Assembly (NCBI GenBank): GCA_002381565.1
Contig: DFWZ01000023.1
Coordinates: forward strand, 4,810 to 30,888
From: Gallionella sp. UBA4121
GTDB taxonomy: Bacteria; Pseudomonadota; Gammaproteobacteria; Burkholderiales; Gallionellaceae
Direction of reading: 5' to 3'
Length of the DNA: 26,079 bases
Shown here: positions 1-7,753 of the stretch, one piece after another
Numbering within the stretch: position 1 is the stretch's first letter
Layout of the letters: the number at the start of each line of letters is the position of its first letter
Translations under genes and position numbers: made by a program
The notes under the pieces: generated by a model
What the model was told of the DNA's origin: nothing
Databases searched by the model: none
The model's input: the letters and a program-made list of their open reading frames with translations, nothing else

Positions 1-308
1 ATCGCTCTCATGTTGCCGATCGCGCGCCCGTGTATGATGACCTGCGCGCCGGTGTCGCTGTTGGGTTTTAACAGCACAGGATTCATGTCGGTATGCGGGG
101 TCAGTCTTGCGGCCTGCGCCTGTACCGCCTGCGCACGGCCGATCTCTCCGCCATCAGCAGTTACCGCACTGTTGAGCGCCATGTTCTGCGGCTTGAAGGG
201 AACCACTGCAATATCCTGTCGCACCAACCAGCGGCAAAGCGCTGTGACAAGCGTGCTCTTGCCTGCATCGGACGTCGTACCCTGAACCATCACCGTGATT
301 GCATTCAT
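1..308 (-). CDS. cobQ: Cobyric acid synthase, N-terminal part (runs off left edge)
   Basis: Only the first ~102 residues are in the window. Starting at ATG 306-308 the protein begins MNAITVMVQGTTSDAGKSTL, with the P-loop-like TSDAGKST at residues 11-18, followed by VVPFKPQNMALN and the NSDTGAQVI stretch; all are typical of the amidotransferase CobQ/CbiP. The enzyme amidates the b, d, e and g side chains of adenosylcobyrinic acid a,c-diamide using glutamine and ATP in the cytoplasm. The start overlaps the stop of the upstream threonine-phosphate decarboxylase gene in an ATGA arrangement, so it is translationally coupled and belongs to the same operon. The glutaminase half lies outside the window and was not seen. 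Confidence 0.95.
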   Translation of the reverse strand, partial: MNAITVMVQGTTSDAGKSTLVTALCRWLVRQDIAVVPFKPQNMALNSAVTADGGEIGRAQAVQAQAARLTPHTDMNPVLLKPNSDTGAQVIIHGRAIGNMRA

Positions 309-1285
309 CTCTTTATTCCGCTTAATGCTACATCCAACCTCGCCCAGTTATCCTCGCTACTCGGCATGCCGAAACGCAGGCTGGCAGGCGCATCGAACAG
401 GCGGGTCAGAATACCCTGCTTTGCCAGAGTTTGATGCACGCTTGAAGCATCCAAGCATTTTACCCACTGAAACAGACCGCTGCCGCCTGCAGGCGCAAAA
501 CCATACCGGGTGAGCATGCCAGACAGTCGCAGACTTGCAACACGTAAATCCTTGCGAGTATTCTCGTGCCAGACTCTATCGGCCATCGCAAGCTTTGCTA
601 CATGACGCGCAGGAGTCGCAATCGGCCATGGGCCGAGCAATTCAGCGAGCGGCTGCAGAATATTTTCCGCTGCCAGCACAAAGCCGACTCGCGCGCCTGC
701 CAGACCAAAAAACTTGCCCAAGGAGCGCAGCACAATCAGCCCTACCCTTGGACAGAAGGGCGCAAGACTCTGCTCAGGCGTCGCATCCATGAACGCTTCG
801 TCCACCACCAGCAGCCCGCTGCACTGAACAAGCCGTTCATGCAAAGCCAGTAACTCACTGATGCTATAAAGTCTGCCGGTGGGGTTATTCGGATTAACGA
901 TGACCACCACCTCCGCCGTACTTTGCAGAATCTCTTCATCGGACACACAAAATACCTGATGACCATGCTGTCGCCAGGCGTGTTCATGTTCCGCATAAGC
1001 TGTTTGTGCAAGTGCCACGGTGCAATGCTTGCGCAGTTCTGGCAAGGCCCCAATCGCCGCCTGCGAACCTGCAACGGGCAGCAGGTGCGTCGTACCATAA
1101 TAGTTGCACGCCGCATCGATCAGACCATCGTCGTCCTGCGGCAGATGCTGCCATATACCAACCGGCAACGCAGGCACAGGCCAGGCATCTGGATTAATCC
1201 CCGTTGAAAGATCAAGCCATGCGTTCTCGGGAATGCCGTAGCGCTTTGCTGCCGCATGCACTCTGCCACCGTGTTCAAGCGCCAT
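305..1285 (-). CDS. cobC: L-threonine-O-3-phosphate decarboxylase (PLP enzyme)
   Basis: A 326-residue fold-type I aminotransferase-like protein. Visible motifs are NPNNPTGR at 131-138, VDEAF at 161-165 (the PLP ring aspartate region) and SLGKFFGLAGARVGF from 188, in which Lys191 is the expected PLP lysine. The N-terminus (LEHGGRVHAAAKRYGIP, then LDLSTGINP) is characteristic of the B12 decarboxylase rather than of histidinol-phosphate aminotransferase. It is called CobD in Salmonella and CobC in Pseudomonas. It makes (R)-1-amino-2-propanol phosphate, the linker between corrin ring and lower ligand. The product is the substrate of CbiB, encoded directly upstream with an 11-nt overlap; the gene also overlaps cobQ downstream. 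Confidence 0.95.
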   Translation of the reverse strand: MALEHGGRVHAAAKRYGIPENAWLDLSTGINPDAWPVPALPVGIWQHLPQDDDGLIDAACNYYGTTHLLPVAGSQAAIGALPELRKHCTVALAQTAYAEHEHAWRQHGHQVFCVSDEEILQSTAEVVVIVNPNNPTGRLYSISELLALHERLVQCSGLLVVDEAFMDATPEQSLAPFCPRVGLIVLRSLGKFFGLAGARVGFVLAAENILQPLAELLGPWPIATPARHVAKLAMADRVWHENTRKDLRVASLRLSGMLTRYGFAPAGGSGLFQWVKCLDASSVHQTLAKQGILTRLFDAPASLRFGMPSSEDNWARLDVALSGIKR

Positions 1286-2231
1286 GTTTAAAACCCGCGA
1301 TCAGTAAAGCGCATATGCCTGTTGCCACCAGCCAGAGGTAGAGGGTATGCCGCACCAGACGCACGGCACGTGCGATATCAGCACGCCCGGCAACCACGCC
1401 ACAACCCAACGCTGGCCGCTGTTCAAGCACACCGTGATAGACCGCAGCGCCCCCCAGCTTCACCTGCAAAGCCCCCGCGCCTGCAGCCATCACCGGGCCT
1501 GCATTCGGACTATCCCATGTCGGCGCTTGTTGTCGCCAGCAGGCCAACGCATTAGGTGTCTTCCCCAGCACCGCATAGCTCAATGCGGTCAGGCGCGCCG
1601 GAATGTAATTCAGCACATCATCGAGTTTTGCCGCCGCCCAGCCGAACTCGTTATAGCGAGTATTGCGATAGCCCCACATTGCATCCAGCGTGTTGCTCAG
1701 GCGATACAACAACACACCCGGCGCACCCGCCAAAGCGAACCAGAACAGCGCGGCAAAAACCGCATCGTTACCGTTTTCCAGCACCGATTCCACGGCGGCA
1801 CGAGCCACCCCTGCCTCATCCAGCAGTAAAGTGTCGCGGCTCACCATCATGCCCACTGCCCGTCTCGCAGCGGGCATATCTTCGGCAGACAAGGCATCTG
1901 CTACGCGCTTTGCATGCTCAGTGAGACTGCGCGGCGCGATTACGAAATACAGCAAAATAATGGAAAACAGCGTGCCGAAAATGGCAAGACGCTGCAACAG
2001 ATATGCAATCAGCACGAGGGGTATTAAAAGTACAGAAACTGCGAACACACCGCTCAGATAATTTGCGCGATAGACTGTTTTTTCAACTGATTTGGCCAGA
2101 TATCCGAACCCCGCCAGAGGATGAAAACGCGCAGGCTCCCCAAGCAGACGATCCATCAGTACCGCGGCCAGCATCATCAGCGGCACAGCCAGATTAAGTG
2201 CCTGCACCAGAGCATCCCCAACTATTTTCAA
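1275..2231 (-). CDS. cbiB: Adenosylcobinamide-phosphate synthase (integral membrane)
   Basis: The protein attaches aminopropanol phosphate to adenosylcobyric acid. Family features include MDRLLGEPARFHPLAGFGYL near the N-terminus, several hydrophobic membrane segments (for example SVLLIPLVLIAYLL and LYLWLVATGICALLIAGF), and the central NTLDAMWGYRNTRYNEFGWAAAKLDDVLNYIPARL block. The open frame extends further upstream, but that part is a shadow of bluB. I place the start at TTG 2229-2231 because AGGAGA lies 6 nt before it, giving 318 residues, the usual length. This start lies inside the 3' end of bluB, so the genes overlap by 38 nt. A GTG at 2205-2207 is an alternative start with a poorer ribosome binding site. 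Confidence 0.92.
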   Translation of the reverse strand: MKIVGDALVQALNLAVPLMMLAAVLMDRLLGEPARFHPLAGFGYLAKSVEKTVYRANYLSGVFAVSVLLIPLVLIAYLLQRLAIFGTLFSIILLYFVIAPRSLTEHAKRVADALSAEDMPAARRAVGMMVSRDTLLLDEAGVARAAVESVLENGNDAVFAALFWFALAGAPGVLLYRLSNTLDAMWGYRNTRYNEFGWAAAKLDDVLNYIPARLTALSYAVLGKTPNALACWRQQAPTWDSPNAGPVMAAGAGALQVKLGGAAVYHGVLEQRPALGCGVVAGRADIARAVRLVRHTLYLWLVATGICALLIAGFKHGA

Positions 2232-2865
2232 ACAACATCTCCTGCAACGGTTGCGGCGTACGCCAGCCTTCCAGTTGCAACATCGGCGCCGCGTAAAATT
2301 TCTCGACCTGCCCCAGACACAGTATCGCGACAGGTTTGCCGCCCGCGGGAATACCCAGCAATGCTGCCAGTGCCTGCGGGTCGAACAACGATACCCAGCC
2401 CATTCCCAGCCCTTCGGCACGCGCCGCCAGCCACATGTTCTGGATCGCACAGGCGACCGAGGCCAGATCCATTTCCGGCAGGGTGCGGCGGCCGAAAATA
2501 TGTTCCTCGCGCCTGTCCATCAGGGCCGCCACCCACAGCTCTGCGCAATCGCGCACCCCTTCAACTTTCAGGCGCATGAACTCCGCATCGCGCTCGCCTA
2601 ACGCCGCTGCCGTCAAATGCCGTTCAGCATCCACCAGTGCGTGTATCTGCTCACGCAATGCGGAATCTGTAATGCGAATAAACCGCCAAGGCTGCATCAA
2701 TCCGACGCTGGGCGCCAAGTGTGCGGCAGACAGAATGCGCAACAACACTTCTTCGGCCACCATCGAGCCCGGCAAGAAGTGGCGCATGTCGCGCCGGGCA
2801 CGCATGACCCGATACAAGGATTCGCGCTCTGCTTCAGAAAAGCTGACTGGTTCAGTCGCTGCCAC
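2194..2865 (-). CDS. bluB: 5,6-dimethylbenzimidazole synthase
   Basis: A 223-residue nitroreductase-fold protein. The N-terminal MRARRDMRHF (residues 21-30) and LAPSVGLMQPWRFI (50-63) match the FMN-binding signature of BluB, and LGMGWVSLFDPQ and PVAILCLGQVEKF are further family blocks. BluB cannibalises reduced FMN with O2 to give the lower ligand DMB. It overlaps the ferredoxin gene upstream by 14 nt and cbiB downstream. Its presence means DMB is made aerobically although the corrin genes around it are of the early-cobalt type. Confidence 0.95.
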   Translation of the reverse strand: MAATEPVSFSEAERESLYRVMRARRDMRHFLPGSMVAEEVLLRILSAAHLAPSVGLMQPWRFIRITDSALREQIHALVDAERHLTAAALGERDAEFMRLKVEGVRDCAELWVAALMDRREEHIFGRRTLPEMDLASVACAIQNMWLAARAEGLGMGWVSLFDPQALAALLGIPAGGKPVAILCLGQVEKFYAAPMLQLEGWRTPQPLQEMLFENSWGCSGAGT

Positions 2866-3199
2866 AATCAGGACCCCGGTGGTAAATCAGCTCTTCCACA
2901 GGCTGTCCTCCGACCAGATGCTCGGCTATGATGCGATCCAGATTGGCGGGAGTCACGTTGTAATACCAGATGCCATCGGGTTGCACGCACAGAATAGGGC
3001 CTGATTTGCACGTGGCAAAGCAGGTGGTGCGCGTGCGCTTGACACGCGACTCACCTCCGTCTATTCCCGCCACTTTGAATTTATCCCCCAGACTGTCAAA
3101 CAAGGCCTGTGATTCACCTTCCTCGCTGCAACGGGGCCCTACGCACACCAGCAGATGGCGTTTGTAATTCATCATCTTGGGTTTTTCAAGTTCACTCAT
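2852..3199 (-). CDS. 2Fe-2S thioredoxin-like ferredoxin in B12 operon (CbiW-like)
   Basis: A 115-residue protein. HLLVCVGPRC near the N-terminus (Cys19, Cys24) and TTCFATCKSGPILCV (Cys60, Cys64, Cys71) give the cysteine layout of the thioredoxin-fold 2Fe-2S ferredoxins, and the PDGIWYYNVTP segment is typical of that family. It overlaps cbiH by 8 nt upstream and bluB by 14 nt downstream, so it is made together with them. Bacillus megaterium has a small ferredoxin-like gene (cbiW) in its B12 operon next to cbiH60, which is the nearest precedent I know. The inferred role is electron supply to a redox step, with the CbiH fusion protein or BluB as candidate partners. Which cysteines bind the cluster cannot be settled by eye. 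Confidence 0.85.
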   Translation of the reverse strand: MSELEKPKMMNYKRHLLVCVGPRCSEEGESQALFDSLGDKFKVAGIDGGESRVKRTRTTCFATCKSGPILCVQPDGIWYYNVTPANLDRIIAEHLVGGQPVEELIYHRGPDCGSD

Positions 3200-4520
3200 G
3201 ATTCATCTCCTGTGGCTCGCCCAGCAACTGCCAGGACTGCTTGTATCGTTGTGCTGATGCACCATCCTTGGTAACCAATGAAAGCTTGAATACGACTTCA
3301 CCGTTGCTGTCGATGAAATATGCGCCATAATTTTTGTCAGCGCGCATTACCAGCCACGTGCGTGCAACCCGGCTCCAATCGACATGCAGATGAAAATGCT
3401 CGTTCTCCACCTTTAAGCGGTCGCCGCACAGCGCCAGATCAGCACCGCCCAGCATCATCTCGCTGACGGCATTCCCGCTACGTACAACGGCGCGCAAACG
3501 TCCCCAGTTTTTCACCTCACTCAACAGCTGCGATGCGTCAACTGCACACATCGCTGAAAATTCCCCAGCCGTATCGTCTGCACTTGCGTCACTGATGGCT
3601 AACAATATTTCTTCAAATGGCATGTCGAAGTATCTGACAACGGCCTGCAGGGAATAATCGGGGAATTCGCGCAGATAACTGCGCACATAGGACTTCCAGC
3701 CCAGAAGCCCCATGCCAAGAGAGCGTCCAGCACGTTCGCCTTCCCGCGTTTCCCCGGTAAGACTGTCATACTTGTTGGCATAGCCGCGCGGCGTGATCAT
3801 CAGATTGTCGCGCAAAAAAGTGCTGCTGTTGCCGATCAGCACAGTGGAGAGCATGCCGATATCGCAATCGGCCATCTCGTCCAGCCTGACCATCCGAATC
3901 GACTGGCTCTTGCGATAGGCAGACTTGACGATGGCAACCGGCGTATCGGGCTTGCGGTGTTGAAGCAGAATGCGCTGCGCCTCGACGATCTGCTTTGTGC
4001 GACGACCGCTCTTGGGGTTATACAGCGCCACCACAAAATCCGCACGTGCCGCAGCCGTTAGACGGTTGGCAATCACAGGCCATGGCGTAAGCAGATCCGA
4101 TAACGAGATCGAACAAAAGTCGTGGGTCAGCGGCGCGCCGACCAGCGATGCACATGCCGACAAGGCCGTGCTGCCCGTCACAATTTCAACTTCAATGTCA
4201 TCGCCCGGCCTCCAGCCTGACTGGAACAGCACTTCATAGGTGGGGCCCGCCATGCCGTAAATGCCGATGTCGCCCGATGACACCATCGCCACAACCTTGC
4301 CCAGCTTGGCCTGTTCATAAGCTTCGACACAACGGTCGATTTCTTCTGTCATGCCTTTGCGTATCACTTCCTTGCCGTCCAGCAAATCCTCCACCAGCTT
4401 GATGTAAGTGGTGTAGCCAATCACCACATCCGCGCTGGCTATCGCTTCCCGCGCGCGGTAAGTCATGTCTTCCTTTGAACCCGGGCCGAATCCGACCAGC
4501 AGGATTTTTCCTTTTTTCAT
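3192..4520 (-). CDS. cbiH: Cobalt-factor III C17-methyltransferase with HutX/ChuX-like C-terminal module
   Basis: This 442-residue protein is much longer than a plain CbiH/CobJ (~240-250). Residues 1-~250 are the methyltransferase: ILLVGFGPGSKEDMT (6-20), MVSSGDIGIYGMAGPTYE (79-96), IVTGSTALSACASLVGAPL (113-131), VALYNPKSGRR (164-174). It methylates C17 and drives ring contraction. After a short linker, residues ~274-435 look like a HutX/ChuX-type haem utilisation protein: a helical start (YLREFPDYSLQAVVRYF), LLSEVKNWGRLRAVVRSG (332-349), the His-rich EHFHLHVDWSRVAR (374-387), and GAYFIDSNGEVVFKLSL (399-415). The domain call is from remembered family patterns, not a search. The B. megaterium CbiH60 also has a C-terminal extension, but that one carries an Fe-S cluster; I see no matching cysteine set here. 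The gene overlaps its neighbours on both sides by 4-8 nt. Confidence 0.93.
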   Translation of the reverse strand: MKKGKILLVGFGPGSKEDMTYRAREAIASADVVIGYTTYIKLVEDLLDGKEVIRKGMTEEIDRCVEAYEQAKLGKVVAMVSSGDIGIYGMAGPTYEVLFQSGWRPGDDIEVEIVTGSTALSACASLVGAPLTHDFCSISLSDLLTPWPVIANRLTAAARADFVVALYNPKSGRRTKQIVEAQRILLQHRKPDTPVAIVKSAYRKSQSIRMVRLDEMADCDIGMLSTVLIGNSSTFLRDNLMITPRGYANKYDSLTGETREGERAGRSLGMGLLGWKSYVRSYLREFPDYSLQAVVRYFDMPFEEILLAISDASADDTAGEFSAMCAVDASQLLSEVKNWGRLRAVVRSGNAVSEMMLGGADLALCGDRLKVENEHFHLHVDWSRVARTWLVMRADKNYGAYFIDSNGEVVFKLSLVTKDGASAQRYKQSWQLLGEPQEMNHE

Positions 4521-4915
4521 TCTGTTATCCTCGCAATTGAAACCGTGGCGTTCTTTCCGTCATCGCCGCAATATTTATATTTCTCAACCAGCAGGCCTGT
4601 CATATCGGTATTGGCCGCAAGCATCGCGGCCGCCTCCGCCACAGCAGGCGTGCCCATATATTTCCGTACCACCTCGGAAGGGTTGGGTACTGCAACCCCG
4701 GCCAATTGTTCAGCACTGTAGAATTGCAACGGCCAGCGTTGTTGTTCGCATAACTGCAACAGGGCATGCTCATCATTCTTCTTGTCTATACTGGCGCACA
4801 CGGTCACTGCCTGATGCGTCAGTTTTGCCTGATCCAAAGCCTGCTCCACCGCAGTTTGCAGCGTTTGCAATGCGGCACCTCTATCGCAGCCGATACCCAG
4901 CGCGACACGCATCAT
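4517..4915 (-). CDS. CbiG C-terminal domain / CobE-like protein
   Basis: From ATG 4913-4915 this is a 132-residue protein with VALGIGCDRGA near the N-terminus, SIDKKNDEHALLQL in the middle and VEKYKYCGDDGKNATVSIARI at the C-terminus. These are the landmarks of the CobE/GbiG-C domain (PF01890-type). In many bacteria this is the last third of CbiG; here it is a separate ORF in another frame, just downstream of the truncated CbiG. A GTG at 4940-4942 overlaps the cbiG stop as GTGA and is an alternative start. Neither has a strong ribosome binding site. It ends with a 4-nt overlap into cbiH. The role of this domain in the pathway is not firmly established. Confidence 0.88.
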   Translation of the reverse strand: MMRVALGIGCDRGAALQTLQTAVEQALDQAKLTHQAVTVCASIDKKNDEHALLQLCEQQRWPLQFYSAEQLAGVAVPNPSEVVRKYMGTPAVAEAAAMLAANTDMTGLLVEKYKYCGDDGKNATVSIARITE

Positions 4916-4938
4916 GTTCTGCTTTAATTCACCGCGAT

Positions 4939-5676
4939 TCACGCTTGGTACGCGGGCGGGCGGTATACCACCAGGCGCTCGAACAATTGCTGCCAGATGT
5001 CTTCCGGAATATCGCGGCGCGTCACCCACAACACCGCACGGAATTGATCCAGATCCACCTCTTCAAAACTACTGAATACCTTGATGTTGGCAGGCAGCGG
5101 TGTAGGTCGCGTCCACCAGTTTTTGTCGCCCGCTTCCTGCACGAAGGCGATCGGCTCTTCATTCACAACAGCTGCTGAAACGCGCGTGATGTTGATCTTG
5201 GGGCATTCAACCTGCCAGCCGAGTTCGCGCCCGAGGATGTCCACCGGGATGGTTTTGCCGACATCGGATGCAGTAGTCAAAACCGCCGTGGCGCCGAGCA
5301 GACCGGCTACTTGTTCGGCATAGGCATTGGCGCCGCCCACGTGCCCCGACAAAACAGGGATGACGAACTGCGCGGCATCGTCGACGACCAGCACACCGGG
5401 GTCTTCATCCTTAGATTTGATGTGCGGTGCAATCAGCCGCACCACGGCACCTAGGGACACGAAAAATACGATCTGGTCAAAATCCGAAAACAGTGCGGCA
5501 ATTTGCGCGCTCAACGCACCCTGATAGACCCGCACAGGATTGGGCAAATCCTGCATGGTTGCCGCGAATTTTTCCGCCACGACAACGCTCGCGGCGGGCA
5601 GTTGTGGTGCGAGCTGCAAGGCGCGCGCTGCGCCATGCTTGGTGATCGCGACGAGTGCTACGCGTGGTTCTGTCAT
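4939..5676 (-). CDS. cbiG: Cobalt-precorrin-5A hydrolase, N-terminal and central domains
   Basis: ATG 5674-5676 overlaps the cbiL stop (ATGA) and gives 245 residues; the longer open frame upstream is a shadow. Conserved blocks include FFVSLGAVVRLIAPHIKSK, DPGVLVVDDAAQFVIPVLSGH and VGGANAYAEQVAGLLGA. CbiG opens the delta-lactone of cobalt-precorrin-5A and releases acetaldehyde; it is a marker of the anaerobic route. The protein ends at VVYRPPAYQA, where full-length CbiG proteins normally continue directly into the LGIGCRRG domain, so the gene is split with the next ORF. Confidence 0.93.
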   Translation of the reverse strand: MTEPRVALVAITKHGAARALQLAPQLPAASVVVAEKFAATMQDLPNPVRVYQGALSAQIAALFSDFDQIVFFVSLGAVVRLIAPHIKSKDEDPGVLVVDDAAQFVIPVLSGHVGGANAYAEQVAGLLGATAVLTTASDVGKTIPVDILGRELGWQVECPKINITRVSAAVVNEEPIAFVQEAGDKNWWTRPTPLPANIKVFSSFEEVDLDQFRAVLWVTRRDIPEDIWQQLFERLVVYRPPAYQA

Positions 5677-6449
5677 TGCGCTTCCACCCGCACAACCTTG
5701 CGGCAACCGCGTGCAATTTCGCCGCGCTGCCGGTCCGGATTCTTGACGATCAACAAAGACAGATAATTCACTTTTTCTCCTTTTAAACTTGCCACATCGC
5801 GCACGATGCGTTCTTCCGGCGCACCGGATTTTTCGATGAAACAGCTATGCGCCAGCAGATTTTTCCGCGCCAACAAATCAATAATATCGTTTAATATAGG
5901 TTTCACCTTGAGCAAAATCAGCGTGTCGAAATCATCCAGCAACCTCTCCAGCATCTCAATACCATAACCTGCCGGCACGATGGCCAGCATGTCGTCCACA
6001 TCGGCCAGCGGCTCCTGCAAGCTTGCGGCGGCGGCATGAAAAGAAGGCACACCGGCGATGACTTCTATTTCAATCAAACCGTCTAGCGCTTTGAGAGTGC
6101 GCGCCAGATGGCCGAAAGTGGAATAGGTCGATGCATCTCCCTCGACCAAAAAGGCGACATCCCGTCCGCTTTGCAATACAGACAGCACGGTCTGCGCGGC
6201 CTCCAGCCAGTAAAGCCCAAGCTTTTCAGCGTCGTGTGTCATCGGAAAAAGCAGCGGGCTGCTGTTATCCGGAATGACGAGTCCCGCGCGCTGTGCAATA
6301 CCCAGCGCATAACTCTCGCTGCTGCGGCTGCGCACCGGATAAGTCCAATGCGCCTCGCCTTGCAACACCTCCCATGCACGGCGCGTGATGAGCCCAGGGT
6401 CGCCCGGCCCCAGCGAGACGCCGAATAGTTTGCCGATATGGGCACTCAT
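5673..6449 (-). CDS. cbiL: Cobalt-factor II C20-methyltransferase
   Basis: Starting at ATG 6447-6449 (ATGA overlap with the cbiET stop), the protein is 258 residues and begins MSAHIGKLFGVSLGPGDPGL, the tetrapyrrole methyltransferase N-terminal motif. Also visible are VAFLVEGDASTYSTFGHL (SAM pocket, the GD-x-S-x-Y-S-T-F form specific to CbiL/CobI) and VIAGVPSFHAAAASLQEPLA. It transfers methyl from SAM to C20 of cobalt-factor II. The cobalt form is inferred from CbiX, CbiD and CbiG in the same operon. The open frame upstream of 6449 overlaps cbiET and is not counted as coding. Confidence 0.94.
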   Translation of the reverse strand: MSAHIGKLFGVSLGPGDPGLITRRAWEVLQGEAHWTYPVRSRSSESYALGIAQRAGLVIPDNSSPLLFPMTHDAEKLGLYWLEAAQTVLSVLQSGRDVAFLVEGDASTYSTFGHLARTLKALDGLIEIEVIAGVPSFHAAAASLQEPLADVDDMLAIVPAGYGIEMLERLLDDFDTLILLKVKPILNDIIDLLARKNLLAHSCFIEKSGAPEERIVRDVASLKGEKVNYLSLLIVKNPDRQRGEIARGCRKVVRVEAQ

Positions 6450-7753
6450 GCAGCCCTCCGTTGCGCGGATACGATCCACACCGGATTTTCCGCCTGCAGG
6501 CGGTGCATGTGCAAAATCGGCTGGCTGCGCGAAGCTTGCAGCTGCGTGACATCCCAAACAGCATCCAGATTCGCCAGCACCGAGAGCGCTACATTCAGAT
6601 TTTCAAAGGTCACAAAATTCATAATCAGCCAGCCATCAGGTTTTAGTCGTTGCAATCCAAGCTTTATCAATTCATCCAGTTCGCCGCCCGAACCGCCGAT
6701 GAATATCGAGTCGGGATCAGGCCAGCTTTCCATCCCGGCAGGTGCCTTGTCATTGGTCAGCGTATAGTTGGCAACACCCAGTCGCTGCCTGTTCTGCGAT
6801 GCGATCGCCGCATCATCGGTATTTTTCTCGATGGCATACACATGACCGCCCCGACATAGGCGCGCAGCTTCCAGACCGACCGCCCCTGAACCCGCACCGA
6901 TGTCCCAGACGACGCTGTTGTTGCACAGCTGCATGCGCGCAAGCGACACGGCACGCACCTCGCGCTTGGTGATCAGACCCTTGTCGGGTTTTCGTTGCAG
7001 GAAAGCAGCGTCTTCCAGACCGAACAACACCTCGTCCTTGCGCGGAATGCAGCGTTGCAGTATCACCATATTCGGGTCATCAAAGATGAGATCAATGCAC
7101 TGCATGGTAGGCAGAGGCGCGATTATTTTTTCCGCGGATTCATTGTGTTCAGTTTGAAAAATCCGGCTTGCGACGCTCATCTGAAACGTATCGCCTAGCC
7201 CTTCGACAGTCAGCGCGCGCGCGATGCGTGCCGGTGTATTCTCAGGGCTGGTAAACACCGCCAGCAGTTCATGACGGCGCGCCAATTGCATCAGCGCATA
7301 CAGTCCGTGTTCAGGCGTGGCGCCAATTGACCACTCGCCCGCATCACGGCTGTGCACCGAGCATATTTTTGCATCCTGCCACGCAAGACCCAGCCTGGCG
7401 CATGCCCATTGCAACGTGGATACATTGGGCAACACCTCGCAGTTGGCAGAACCCAGCTTGCCGATCAGGAATGATGCTATGCCGTGACACAACGGATCGC
7501 CCGTGGCCAGCACCACGACGCGGCGCTCCGCGTTGCGCGCCTCTGCCACCCACTCGGCAACGCGGCTCAACTGCCCGCCCATATCGCGCTGTTCGACTTT
7601 TTCAGAAAATTCAAACAGCGACAACGTGCGTTCGGCACCAATCACCAGATCAGCCGACTTCACGTGCGCGAGTGCCGCAGGGGTCAGACCCGCCGCACCG
7701 TTGTCCAGCACGCCGATGATGCGGCACGGCTCACACTCAAGTTGTTCAACCAT
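6446..7753 (-). CDS. cbiET: Fused cobalt-precorrin-7 C5 / cobalt-precorrin-6B C15-methyltransferase (decarboxylating)
   Basis: A 435-residue fusion like CobL. The N-terminal half (about 1-210) is a CbiE-type tetrapyrrole methylase: IIGVLDNGAAGLTP, VVVLATGDPLCHGIASFL and EVLPNVSTLQWACARLGL. The C-terminal half (about 230-435) is CbiT, a Rossmann SAM methyltransferase with VVWDIGAGSGAVGLEAARL as motif I and DSIFIGGSGGELDEL further on. Together they methylate C5 and C15 and decarboxylate the C12 acetate. It overlaps cbiD upstream by 8 nt and cbiL downstream by 4 nt. Confidence 0.95.
   Translation of the reverse strand: MVEQLECEPCRIIGVLDNGAAGLTPAALAHVKSADLVIGAERTLSLFEFSEKVEQRDMGGQLSRVAEWVAEARNAERRVVVLATGDPLCHGIASFLIGKLGSANCEVLPNVSTLQWACARLGLAWQDAKICSVHSRDAGEWSIGATPEHGLYALMQLARRHELLAVFTSPENTPARIARALTVEGLGDTFQMSVASRIFQTEHNESAEKIIAPLPTMQCIDLIFDDPNMVILQRCIPRKDEVLFGLEDAAFLQRKPDKGLITKREVRAVSLARMQLCNNSVVWDIGAGSGAVGLEAARLCRGGHVYAIEKNTDDAAIASQNRQRLGVANYTLTNDKAPAGMESWPDPDSIFIGGSGGELDELIKLGLQRLKPDGWLIMNFVTFENLNVALSVLANLDAVWDVTQLQASRSQPILHMHRLQAENPVWIVSAQRRAA

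Noticed and set aside
93..1207. Plus-strand open frames across the cobQ/cobC region
   Set aside because: They are antisense shadows of the minus-strand genes, whose products match known families from end to end.
2232..2450. N-terminal extension of CbiB (72 codons upstream of the TTG)
   Set aside because: It overlaps bluB in another frame, reads as Arg/Trp/Cys-rich nonsense, and the AGGAGA-TTG site gives the normal CbiB length.
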